DNA of 64,000 bases from Sphingomonadales bacterium (GTDB lineage Bacteria; Pseudomonadota; Alphaproteobacteria; Sphingomonadales; Sphingomonadaceae): contig JAACPW010000008.1 in assembly GCA_009995225.1 (NCBI GenBank), positions 84,921 through 148,920 on the forward strand. Reading direction: 5' to 3'. Positions 19,813 through 28,692 of the stretch are shown here, one piece after another. A program made the position numbers and the translations under genes. Under the pieces are notes generated by a model that was not told where the DNA came from, did not search any database, and worked only from the letters and a program-made list of their open reading frames with translations. Numbering within the stretch: position 1 is the first letter of the stretch; the number at the start of each line of letters is the position of its first letter.

Positions 19813-22346
19813 TCGGCATCCTCGGTCAACTTGGTGAAGGTCAGGAACTTGTCGGGGCTGACGCGGATCGCAGCGCCGGTGGGGCAGGCGCGCACGCAGG
19901 CCGGGCCGCCGTCGATGCCGGAGCACATGTCGCACTTGATGGCCTGCTTGGCCTTGGGCGTGCCGTCCTTTGCAGCCGCCTTCTTGCGCCAGTTGTAGGA
20001 CGCTTCGCCCGGCCCCGGCCCCCTGCCGAACAGCATCCACTGGAGGAGGCTGGGCTTCTTCGGAGGCTTCGCGTCCATGCGGATCACGCCGTAAGGGCAA
20101 TTGCGCTGGCAATTGCCGCAGCCGATGCAGGTGTCGTCGATGAACACTTCGCCATCAGGCCCGCGCTTGATCGCATTGGGCGGGCAATCGGCCATGCAGT
20201 GCGGGTGTTCGCAGTGGCGGCATGACGTCGGCACGTGGAGGTGCGCGTAGGTGCGCCCCGCTTCCCGGTCGAGCCGGGTCAGGCCATCATGGCTGTCAGC
20301 GCAGGCCTTTTCGCAATTGTCGCAGCCGATGCACAGTTTTTCGTCGATCAGCAGCACATCGGTTGCTTCCCCGATGCCGTTGTCGACCAGGAACTGCGCG
20401 GTTTCGGAATAGAGATCGACCGCGCCGCCAAAGCTGTCCTTGCGGCTTTCGATGAAGGCGTTGGTGGCGCGGCGGCCCGCCATGTCCTTCATCGCCTTTT
20501 CGCGCAGGGCGGGGTTCTTTTCGAGCAGCGCGAGGAAACCCTCGCCCGGCAAGCGGATCACTTCGGACTTGATCGCCGCCTTCACTGTTGCGGTGCGCAG
20601 GCTACCGTCGATCACCGCCATTTCCCCGAAATAGCTTCCGGCGGGGAGGTAGGAGAGGAACACCGGACGCTCGCCAATCGCCTTTTCGACGATCATCGAC
20701 CCGCGCCGGATGATGAACACGTCCTTGTCATCCGCGCCCTCGGCCACGACTACTTCGCCTGCACGCTTTTCCTCGACCCTCGCGGCTTCCACCAGCGCGG
20801 CGACGTCTTCGCGTTTGAGGCCCGATCCGAACATCTGAAGCAATTGCCGCTCGATCGAGATGCGCTGGATCGCGGCCTTGGCCGTAGGCACCTGCGATTG
20901 CAGCTTGAGCGCGGCGAGGCGCGAGATTTCGACCACGATGGTGTCTTCGGCAGCGCGAATGGTCGCGCCCCGGCGGCGGCCGGAGATCAAGCCGACTTCG
21001 CCAAAGATCGAACCGGCTTCGATAGGGATGGTGATGGAAGGATCGGCCGGGTTGACCTCGACCGCCACAGACCCGCTGGCAATCCCGAACAGCGATGATC
21101 CGGGTGCGTTGCGTTCAAAGATCACTTCGCTGGGGCCGAAGAAGCGCGCTTCGGAATCAAGCATGAATTCGCGCATCTGAAGCGGGTTCATGCCGTTCAG
21201 GATCGACACATTGGTGCGCAGGAATTCCAGCCATTCGCCGGTGCTGCGGTTGCCGGGAAGGCTGGCGAACTTGGCGGCGATGATAGGCTCGTCCGCAGGC
21301 TTCAACTCGGTATTGCCGTTGATGAACTCGATGACATCGTGGCCCTGGTTCATGCAGTGCTTGATCAGCGGATAGCCTGCCAGCGCGCCGATCACGAAAA
21401 TGCCGGGCGCGGTGCTTTCAAACACGGGGGAGAGCTTGGGAAAGGCGCTGCGGTCCTCGCTCGAGAACTCGATCCCGCATTCCTCGACGAATGCACGCGG
21501 CGGGGCCGAGCCGATGCGGGCGATGATCCGGTCGCACGGGATGCGCAATTCGCCGTCGCGAGTGGTGAGCGTGATGAACCCCGGCTCGATGGATGCGGTT
21601 TCGCTCTCGGTGCGGATCATCAGCTTGCCGGCTTCGTGATCCGCCATCAACGCCTTGACATTGGCGTCCTTGGCGGTGGGGAATTCGGTCCCACGGTTGA
21701 GGATCGACACGGTGTTGCGCTGCGCCGGGTCTTCGGCCAGCCCGCGCGCATTCTCGATGCCCGCATCGCCGGTGCCGACGATGACGATATGCTCGTCGAC
21801 ATATTCGGCCGGGTCATCCAGCTGATACTGCACATGCGGCAGGTCTGCACCGGGGCAGCGCATCCGGTTGGGATTGCCTTGCGTGCCGATGGCGAGGATG
21901 ACGTTTTGTGCCATTACCGTCTCGCCATTGGCCAGCTCGATGGCATAGGGCGGGGCGTGGCGCTGGATGTCGCGCACGGACTTTGTGCCGTCCCGCGCAC
22001 GGGTGACGAGTTGCTGCACAGAGCCGGGGATCGCATCGCCGGTGCCGCGGATCGCCCTGGCCTCGGCGTGGTATTTCACATGGACCTTGTGGCCCGCGAT
22101 CTGTTCGTCCCACAGCCCAAGGATCACCTCGCGCTTGCCCGCCTCGAAGTCGATGTCGCTGCGCAGCACCAGATTGGCAGGGGTTGCCATCACGTGCTTG
22201 CCCTTTTGGTATTTGTAGATCGTGTCCGACAGGTGATCGGTTTTTTCCAGCAGCACATGGCTCAGCCCGAGCGCCGCCGCACGCGCAGCCGCGCTCAGCC
22301 CTGCCGGGCCTGAACCGATGATCGCAACCGTGTAAATCTCGCCCAA
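19809..22346 (-). CDS. FAD-dependent oxidoreductase fused to two cyclic nucleotide-binding domains and DmsB/HybA-type 4Fe-4S ferredoxin domain
   Basis: VAIIGSGPAGLSAAARAA; VIVGTGDAGIENA; FGEVGLISGRRRGATI and FGEMAVIDGSLRTATV cassettes; CIGCDNCEKAC, CRHCEHPHCMADCP, CIGCGNCQRNCP, CDMCSGIDGGPACVRACP. Confidence 0.9.
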   Translation of the reverse strand: MGEIYTVAIIGSGPAGLSAAARAAALGLSHVLLEKTDHLSDTIYKYQKGKHVMATPANLVLRSDIDFEAGKREVILGLWDEQIAGHKVHVKYHAEARAIRGTGDAIPGSVQQLVTRARDGTKSVRDIQRHAPPYAIELANGETVMAQNVILAIGTQGNPNRMRCPGADLPHVQYQLDDPAEYVDEHIVIVGTGDAGIENARGLAEDPAQRNTVSILNRGTEFPTAKDANVKALMADHEAGKLMIRTESETASIEPGFITLTTRDGELRIPCDRIIARIGSAPPRAFVEECGIEFSSEDRSAFPKLSPVFESTAPGIFVIGALAGYPLIKHCMNQGHDVIEFINGNTELKPADEPIIAAKFASLPGNRSTGEWLEFLRTNVSILNGMNPLQMREFMLDSEARFFGPSEVIFERNAPGSSLFGIASGSVAVEVNPADPSITIPIEAGSIFGEVGLISGRRRGATIRAAEDTIVVEISRLAALKLQSQVPTAKAAIQRISIERQLLQMFGSGLKREDVAALVEAARVEEKRAGEVVVAEGADDKDVFIIRRGSMIVEKAIGERPVFLSYLPAGSYFGEMAVIDGSLRTATVKAAIKSEVIRLPGEGFLALLEKNPALREKAMKDMAGRRATNAFIESRKDSFGGAVDLYSETAQFLVDNGIGEATDVLLIDEKLCIGCDNCEKACADSHDGLTRLDREAGRTYAHLHVPTSCRHCEHPHCMADCPPNAIKRGPDGEVFIDDTCIGCGNCQRNCPYGVIRMDAKPPKKPSLLQWMLFGRGPGPGEASYNWRKKAAAKDGTPKAKQAIKCDMCSGIDGGPACVRACPTGAAIRVSPDKFLTFTKLTEDAE

Positions 22347-22455
22347 CTATCCTCCCCTCTCGGATAGAGTGCACCCCGGATCGCAGCATACCCAAATCGG
22401 GCTTCGATGCCAGAGCGAATTGCCCCGTAGGGCGGGCGGTGCTAGCGGTTTGTCC

Positions 22456-23406
22456 ATGGGAACAGGGGATCAATCGCCCGGCGGCGGTGCATCGAAAGCG
22501 GGATGGGTTTTGCTGGGGGCAGCCTTGTTGCTGGCGGCAGGCTCAATCGGGTTCAACATCTATCAGGGTTCGGGCGGTCAAAGCGCAGCGCAGGCCCCCA
22601 CCGATGGCTCTGCGACAATCGAACAATTGCGCGCTGCGGCCGAGGCATCCTCCAATGATGCGAGGCCGTGGGGCGATCTTGCCTATGCCCATTTCGGGCA
22701 AGGGCAATATGCCGAAGCCGCAGCCGCCTATCGCCGCGCACTCGAAATCGCCCCGGATGAGGCCGTGTTGTGGTCGGCACTCGGCGAAACGCTGGTGCTG
22801 GGAAGCGAACGCGATCCGATGCCGCCCGAGGCCTTGGAGGCGTTCCGTAAAGCCGTTGCGCTCGATGCGTCCGATCCGCGCGCGCGCTATTTCCTCGCAG
22901 CCAAGAAGGACTTGGACAAGGATCACCAAGGCGCCCTGGCCGCGTGGCTCGATCTGCTGGCCGACAGCCCGCAAGGCGCGCCGTGGGAGGCCGATCTGGT
23001 TCGCACCATCGAACAGGTGGGGCAGATCAACCAGATTGATGTCGCCCCCCGCATCGCCCAGGCGCAATCGAGCCGCACCCCTGCGTTGCTGGCGCCGGGA
23101 TCGGGCAGCTTGGCGGGTGATGCCGCATCGAACAACCTGCGCGGCCCCAGCGCGGCGGAGGTTGCAGCGGCGGGTGCGATGAAGCCGTCCGAACAGCGCG
23201 ACATGGCCGAAGGGATGGTCGCACAACTCGAAGCGCGGCTGCGGCAGGAGCCCGGCAATGTCGATGGCTGGGTGATGCTGATGCGGAGCCGCATGACGCT
23301 GGGCGAACCGGCCAAGGCCAAGGCCGCCCTGGATGCGGCGGTGAAGGCCAACCCGGCGCAGGCGGCGCAATTGCGTGCGCAGGCAGCGGGGCTGGGGGTG
23401 GAGTAG
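22456..23406 (+). CDS. TPR protein, CcmI/CycH-like c-type cytochrome biogenesis factor
   Basis: N-terminal TM, TPR repeats, MVAQLEARLRQEPGNVDGWVMLMRSRMTLGEPAKAKAALDAA typical of CcmI C-terminal region. Confidence 0.7.
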   Translation: MGTGDQSPGGGASKAGWVLLGAALLLAAGSIGFNIYQGSGGQSAAQAPTDGSATIEQLRAAAEASSNDARPWGDLAYAHFGQGQYAEAAAAYRRALEIAPDEAVLWSALGETLVLGSERDPMPPEALEAFRKAVALDASDPRARYFLAAKKDLDKDHQGALAAWLDLLADSPQGAPWEADLVRTIEQVGQINQIDVAPRIAQAQSSRTPALLAPGSGSLAGDAASNNLRGPSAAEVAAAGAMKPSEQRDMAEGMVAQLEARLRQEPGNVDGWVMLMRSRMTLGEPAKAKAALDAAVKANPAQAAQLRAQAAGLGVE

Positions 23407-23473
23407 CCCCGCGTTCAGGCGCTGGCCTGGGATCGAAATCTTGTCACCATCCCAAATCGCAGCATCGCAATTA

Positions 23474-23520
23474 CGTCTGTTGCACGGGGGCGACGGCATG
23501 CCGCCGCCCCCGTGCAGACG
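23474..23520. terminator. Long imperfect hairpin between convergent genes
   Basis: cgtctgttgcacgggggcgacggcatgccgccgcccccgtgcagacg; no strong T-run. Confidence 0.55.
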
Positions 23521-23525
23521 GGTTA

Positions 23526-24335
23526 TCAGAAGCGATAGGTGGCCACCGCCTTGACGGACTGCAGATTGAAATCGTCATTTGCGCGCAGGAAATCCACGCC
23601 GCCTGCAAGGACAAACGGGTTGGTCGCAGGCGCCGTGCCCTGGCCGACGCGGATCAACGTCTCATCGTCATTGTAACCGGTATAGAGATATTCGATACCG
23701 AGCGCAAAATTGCTGCCGATTGTCTGTTCCAGTCCTGCGCCAATCTGGAAGCCACAGGCGTTGTCATCGGCAATCACGGTGAAGCTGTTGGCGGTGTTGC
23801 TGGACTCGAACGACTGATCGAGCTTGGCATAGGCGATCCCGCCTGTGGCGTAGAGCAAGGTCGTTTCGGTCACGGTGTAACCGGCGCGCAGGCGGAGCGC
23901 CGCGGTGTAATCAATGCTGCGTTTCATGTAGTAAAACGCCGGTGTGGTGCTGAACGCCGAAACAACGTCGGTAACATCGGCCGTGCCGATTTCGCCCACG
24001 ACACCCAGAACCACCTTACCCATCTGGTAGTCATATCCGGCCCGCGCTGCAAAGCTCAGCCCGTCGGAATCAGGAGTGCAGTTCGCGTTCTGCGGTGACG
24101 TGGCTTCGCCTCCGCAAAAGCCGGGCGAAAAAGCATTGGCGCCCGCAGCGGTTGTCACGGTTTCACCAAAGCTGCCGTTCGAGCCACGGTCGAAGGTGAT
24201 GGTTTCATCGCTGTCGCCGGCCTGGAAATCGTAGCCAATCGAAACGCCTGCGTAAAAACCGTCGAATTCATCTTGTGCGTGGGCAGGGGTGGCCAACAGG
24301 GTGCCTGCGGCGATGGCAACTGCAAATGTTCTCAT
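23526..24335 (-). CDS. Outer-membrane beta-barrel (Opa/OmpA-like porin family) protein
   Basis: MRTFAVAIAAGTLLATPAHAQDEFDGFYAGVSIGYDFQ...VKAVATYRF, signal peptide and terminal Phe. Confidence 0.8.
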   Translation of the reverse strand: MRTFAVAIAAGTLLATPAHAQDEFDGFYAGVSIGYDFQAGDSDETITFDRGSNGSFGETVTTAAGANAFSPGFCGGEATSPQNANCTPDSDGLSFAARAGYDYQMGKVVLGVVGEIGTADVTDVVSAFSTTPAFYYMKRSIDYTAALRLRAGYTVTETTLLYATGGIAYAKLDQSFESSNTANSFTVIADDNACGFQIGAGLEQTIGSNFALGIEYLYTGYNDDETLIRVGQGTAPATNPFVLAGGVDFLRANDDFNLQSVKAVATYRF

Positions 24336-24944
24336 CGAAAAAATCCAAAAAAAAATATATATTTGTGACATCGCTGTCGCCCAAAAGGTCCGGGCGTTGA
24401 CCAGCGCACATGCTGTTGAGACGCCGTTCACGCTTGCGTTGATGATCTGGCCCGGCAGGCGACGCTTCCCCGGCGTTGATCGCACAAACAAACGGCGTCC
24501 CGGCAGGTGTGCAGGGCCCGCCGGGCGTCCCGTTCAGCCCTACGTCGGCCAGCAGGCGTTAATTTGGAGCGGGAAAATTTTTTCCGGGGCGATCCGCGTC
24601 CGGGCAGAGGCGATTAGCAACGAAGCCGCTATCGGCCGTGAAATGCGAGCCCCACCCCTCTGTCGTAAGCGCCGAGCCTGACAGTCAGGCGTCTATGGAT
24701 GTTGGAGGACGGTAACGGGCGCACATCGTGACGCCACTCCGAACGCCAACGCCTCACCGCTGAGACTGTTTTGAGAAGCAAGCGGGCGAACGGCCGTGAC
24801 CGATGCTAGGCGGGAAGGCGTATTAAAACTTCGGGGTCGTTTGCTGAAATTCCGCTTTTGGGATTGTGCCCGGGCGCGGCGAGTGACCGGAAGTGGGTGG
24901 ATTCCGGCCTTGCAGCTTCAGGTTTATGACTCTATTTTTCCAGC

Positions 24945-25322
24945 ATGAAATTGCATGGTCAACGTTGGCTCTACCGTGTCGGAAACGCCGAGGTGATCGT
25001 TGATAACGCCTTCAGCTGGTGGGGCTGGGGACAAGAGCGATGGTTGATCAACGGTGAAGTCATTCGTGAAACCGGCGGATGGTTTGAAATCCGGCGCGCA
25101 TTTGACGAGTCTTGGCTAACCCCGCTCGGCGATGGGATACTCGCCGTCGAACTGCGATCGAGACTCACCGGGGTGGATTGTTCGGTGACGCTCGACGGAG
25201 AGGCGCTCAAGCACGATGCGCTTTTCGAGGCCAGCTGGCGAGGCAAAAGAAGCTGGCCTGCGGCTGACGACTGGAAAGAAGTCGTCGATTTTTCTATCTT
25301 TAACGTCCTGAGACAACCCTGA
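24945..25322 (+). CDS. Hypothetical protein, 125 aa
   Basis: MKLHGQRWLYRVGNAEVIVDNAFSWWGWGQERWLINGEVI...; compositionally coding-like. Confidence 0.55.
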   Translation: MKLHGQRWLYRVGNAEVIVDNAFSWWGWGQERWLINGEVIRETGGWFEIRRAFDESWLTPLGDGILAVELRSRLTGVDCSVTLDGEALKHDALFEASWRGKRSWPAADDWKEVVDFSIFNVLRQP

Positions 25323-25425
25323 GGCGGGCACCCGGGTGCGCTGCCACAATGTCTGCAATGGGGTCGCTAGCGGAACGTCCGCTTTCTCCGCCCAGCACGG
25401 CAAACTTGCCCCTTGCCCAAACACA

Positions 25426-25460
25426 AAAGCCCCCGCGCCCAGATCCGGCGCGGGGGCTTT
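25426..25460 (-). terminator. Rho-independent terminator, 14-bp perfect stem
   Basis: AAAGCCCCCGCGCC-7nt-GGCGCGGGGGCTTT followed on minus strand by TGTGTTT; lies 20 nt downstream of gdhA. Confidence 0.85.
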
Positions 25461-25479
25461 GCAGTCATTGGGTCAGACG

Positions 25480-26835
25480 TCACACCACGCCGAAGGCCAG
25501 CATCGCGTCCGCCACCTTCTTGAAGCCCGCGATGTTCGCGCCCTTCACATAGTCGATGTAGCCATCCCCCTGGTCGCCGTAGCGTGTGCAGCGATCATGG
25601 ATGCCAGCCATGATGTCTTTGAGCATCTGCTGCAGCTCATCTTCCTTCCACGACCGGCGTTCGGAGTTCTGGCTCATTTCCAGACCAGACACCGAAACCC
25701 CGCCCGCGTTGGAGGCCTTGCCCGGCGCGTAGAGGATCTTGGCGTCCTTGAAGATGTGCACCCCTTCCAGATCGGTCGGCATGTTCGCACCTTCGGACAC
25801 GGCGCGGCAGCCGTTCTTCACCAGCGTTTTCGCATCATCGCCCAGCAGTTCGTTCTGCGTGGCGCAGGGCAGGGCCATATCGCACGGCACGCCCCACGGG
25901 GTCTTGCCTTCGTGAAAGGTGGCGTTCGGATATTCGGTGACATAATCCTCGATCCTGCCGCGGCGGTAGGTCTTGTGCTTTTTCACCCAGTCGATCTTGT
26001 CCTGATCGATACCGTCGGGATCGTGGATGAAGCCGCCCGAATCCGACAAGGTCAACACCTTGCCGCCCAGTTGCACGAGCTTTTCGGCGGCATGGGTGGC
26101 GACATTGCCGCTGCCCGAAATGACGGCCGTCTTGCCTTCAAGGTTTTCGTCCTTGGTCTTGAACATGTTTTCGAGGAAATAGACCGCGCCATACCCCGTC
26201 GCCTCGGGCCGGATCAGGCTGCCGCCATATTCCAGCCCCTTGCCCGTCAACACCCCGTTCCAGTGATTTGTGATGCGCTTGTACTGGCCGAACATATAGC
26301 CGATTTCGCGCCCGCCCACGCCGATATCGCCCGCCGGCACGTCCACATCGGGGCCGATATGGCGGTAAAGCTCGGTCATGAAGGATTGGCAGAAACGCAT
26401 GATTTCGCGCACGCTTTTGCCCTTGGGATTGAAGTTGGAACCACCCTTGCCACCGCCCATCGGCAGGCCGGTGAGCGCGTTCTTGAAGGTCTGTTCGAAG
26501 GCGAGGAACTTCAGCACGCTTTCGTTCACGCTGGAATGGAAGCGGATGCCGCCCTTGTAGGGGCCGATGGCATTGTTGTTCTGCACCCGCCAGCCGCGTT
26601 GGACGCGGACATTGCCGGCGTCATCTTCCCAACACACACGAAAGGAGACGACCCGGTCAGGCTCTGCAATGCGGCGCAGGATCTGCTGGGCGTGGTATTC
26701 TTCCTTGTCCTCCATGAATTCGAAGATGTCTTGTGCCACTTCCTGCACGGCCTGGACGAATTCCGGCTGGTGCGGGTTGCGCTTTTTGACGCCTTCCATG
26801 AACTGGTTAAGGTCGACGTGATCGGTAACGGCCAT
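25480..26835 (-). CDS. gdhA: NADP-specific glutamate dehydrogenase
   Basis: MAVTDHVDLNQFMEGVKKRNPHQPEF...PYKGGIRFHSSV...LPMGGGKGGSNFNPKGKS...SGSGNVATHAAEKL. Confidence 0.95.
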   Translation of the reverse strand: MAVTDHVDLNQFMEGVKKRNPHQPEFVQAVQEVAQDIFEFMEDKEEYHAQQILRRIAEPDRVVSFRVCWEDDAGNVRVQRGWRVQNNNAIGPYKGGIRFHSSVNESVLKFLAFEQTFKNALTGLPMGGGKGGSNFNPKGKSVREIMRFCQSFMTELYRHIGPDVDVPAGDIGVGGREIGYMFGQYKRITNHWNGVLTGKGLEYGGSLIRPEATGYGAVYFLENMFKTKDENLEGKTAVISGSGNVATHAAEKLVQLGGKVLTLSDSGGFIHDPDGIDQDKIDWVKKHKTYRRGRIEDYVTEYPNATFHEGKTPWGVPCDMALPCATQNELLGDDAKTLVKNGCRAVSEGANMPTDLEGVHIFKDAKILYAPGKASNAGGVSVSGLEMSQNSERRSWKEDELQQMLKDIMAGIHDRCTRYGDQGDGYIDYVKGANIAGFKKVADAMLAFGVV

Positions 26836-26960
26836 CTCAATTCCCCCCAAATGTTGACATCTGCGACCGATAGAGCCCGCGCATCTTGTGTGCCTTGGGG
26901 GGAACTATCCGCCCAAAGGGCGCGTGTGGCAAGTCGGATGACGCCAGCGTCGGGAAGGGG

Positions 26961-28271
26961 TCAGATTGCCGAACTGAACCGGCGCGGGGCGAAGGCGCGG
27001 TAGCGGTCGAACAGGGCGGCGATGATGCGGGCATAGGGCAGGCCACCGGACAGGATGGTCAGCCGGTCGCCCTCCAGCGTGGCTAGCCCGGCATCGGCAA
27101 AGGGCGCCAGCCGGTCGCCCATATCGGCCAGCAGATCGCCGGGAACCTGGCTTGCGCCCTTGCACAGCAGCGCCTCGATCACGTCCCCCCGGCGCCGGTC
27201 TTCGGGGCTGCGCACAACGCCGTGGCTGGCGGACAGGCGCCCTTCGCCCGACAGCGTGCGGTAGCTTGCGGTGTGCTTGTCATTCTGCGCCAGAAGGGCG
27301 GGAAAGCTGCTGATGGCTGACGCGCCGAGCCCGATCAGCACGTCGGACGGATCATCGGTGAACCCCTGGAAATTGCGCCGCAGCGTGCCTGACCGCGCTG
27401 CGCGGGCCATCGGATCGTGCGGCAGGGCGAAGTGATCGAACCCGATCGCCTCGTAACCTTGCGACGTAAGCATGGCATGCGCCTCGCTCGCCATGATGAA
27501 GCGCGCGGCGGCGCCGGGCAGGGCGTCTTCCGGGATCATCGCCTGGCGCGGCACCAGATGCGGGACGTGGGCATAGCCGAACACCGCAACCCGATCCGCG
27601 CCCAGCTTGCGCGTATATTCAAGGCTGTCTTCCAGATCGGCCCCGCTCTGGTGCGGCAGGCCATACATCAGATCGAAGTTCAGCGATGTCACCCCGGCCT
27701 GCCGCAGCATATCGACGCTGCGGCAGATCAGGGTCAGCGATTGTTCGCGCCCGATCGCCTTCTGGCAATGCGCGGCAAACGTCTGCACGCCCATGCTGGC
27801 GCGGGTTATGCCGACACTGCCGATCATTTCGCACCATTCCGGGGTCAGACTGCGCGGATCAAGCTCGATCGACCACCGGCAGGCGTAGAGCGGGAAATGG
27901 GCGTGGATGGCATCGACGAGCGCGAGAAAGTCGGTCGGATCGATCGCGTTGGGGCTGCCGCCACCAAACGCGACGCGCCGCACCCGCGTGCCTTCCGGCA
28001 GCAGACTGGCAACGGTGGCGATTTCCTGATGCAGCGCCGCAAGGTAGCGTTCCACCCGCGCAAGCTTGCCCGAGGTGGCGGTGTTGCAGCCGCAATAATA
28101 GCAGATCTTTTCGCAAAACGGGATGTGGAGATAGAGCGAGATATCGCCGGTCGCTCCGGCAATGGCGCGCTCGATCATGCCATCCTCCAGCGGGCCGAAA
28201 TCGGCAGCGGTGGGGTAGCTGGTGTAACGCGGCACAGGCGTTGCGAGGAGGTTGGGGTGATAGGTCCACAT
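26961..28271 (-). CDS. hemN: Oxygen-independent coproporphyrinogen III oxidase (radical SAM)
   Basis: MWTYHPNLLATPVPRYTSYPTAADF; SLYLHIPFCEKICYYCGCNT. Confidence 0.92.
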   Translation of the reverse strand: MWTYHPNLLATPVPRYTSYPTAADFGPLEDGMIERAIAGATGDISLYLHIPFCEKICYYCGCNTATSGKLARVERYLAALHQEIATVASLLPEGTRVRRVAFGGGSPNAIDPTDFLALVDAIHAHFPLYACRWSIELDPRSLTPEWCEMIGSVGITRASMGVQTFAAHCQKAIGREQSLTLICRSVDMLRQAGVTSLNFDLMYGLPHQSGADLEDSLEYTRKLGADRVAVFGYAHVPHLVPRQAMIPEDALPGAAARFIMASEAHAMLTSQGYEAIGFDHFALPHDPMARAARSGTLRRNFQGFTDDPSDVLIGLGASAISSFPALLAQNDKHTASYRTLSGEGRLSASHGVVRSPEDRRRGDVIEALLCKGASQVPGDLLADMGDRLAPFADAGLATLEGDRLTILSGGLPYARIIAALFDRYRAFAPRRFSSAI

Positions 28272-28305
28272 GGGGCGCTTAAAGCGCACCCCAGCGCCCC
28301 CGTCT

Positions 28306-28319
28306 TTGCGCGAGATCAA
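28306..28319. promoter_or_regulatory. FNR/FixK-type box upstream of hemN
   Basis: TTGCG-CGAG-ATCAA, near match to TTGAT-N4-ATCAA; about 35 bp upstream of hemN start. Confidence 0.55.
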
Positions 28320-28543
28320 ATCGTCGGCTTTGGACCTTTCGGTTCGGTCTTGGCACGGCAGGTTCCGGCGTGGCACGCCTTTGGGTGGCACGGCCCGTCC
28401 TGAGCTGGCGCAGAGTTGCCCAGCGGGATCGTGATCGTGCCGCCATTGCACAAAGCGGCGGTGATCGACCTCTGCTCTGCCGGCAGCGGTCCGACGATGA
28501 CCGGGAGCAAGGCCGCAAGCGCAAGGGGCAGGGCGGCGGTCAT
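28316..28543 (-). CDS. Small predicted exported Cys/His-containing protein at end of cco operon
   Basis: MTAALPLALAALLPVIVGPLPAEQRSITAALCNGGTITIPLGNSAPAQDGPCHPKACHAGTCRAKTEPKGPKPTI; ATGA overlap with ccoS. Confidence 0.65.
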   Translation of the reverse strand: MTAALPLALAALLPVIVGPLPAEQRSITAALCNGGTITIPLGNSAPAQDGPCHPKACHAGTCRAKTEPKGPKPTI

Positions 28544-28692
28544 GCCGGCTCGTCCTCGTCTTCGATCAGGATGCGATTGGCCGCGCCGTCCATGTCGTCA
28601 TACTGCCCGTCGCGCATTGACCACAGGAAGGCGACAAGGCCGAGCAGACCCATGCCCAGCGCAATCGGGATGAGAATGGCAAGCCCGGTCAT
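28540..28692 (-). CDS. ccoS: cbb3-type cytochrome oxidase assembly protein CcoS (absent from supplied ORF track)
   Basis: Read by eye: MTGLAILIPIALGMGLLGLVAFLWSMRDGQYDDMDGAANRILIEDEDEPA*; ATGA overlaps on both sides. Confidence 0.92.
   Translation of the reverse strand: MTGLAILIPIALGMGLLGLVAFLWSMRDGQYDDMDGAANRILIEDEDEPA

Noticed and set aside
19813-20112. N-terminal extension of the cytochrome-b ORF (to 20112)
   Set aside because: Overlaps the ferredoxin end of 19809-22346 in another frame; ATGA overlap at 19809-19812 supports the shorter start
25336-27003. 555-aa plus-strand ORF
   Set aside because: Antisense of gdhA and spans its terminator; no recognisable family
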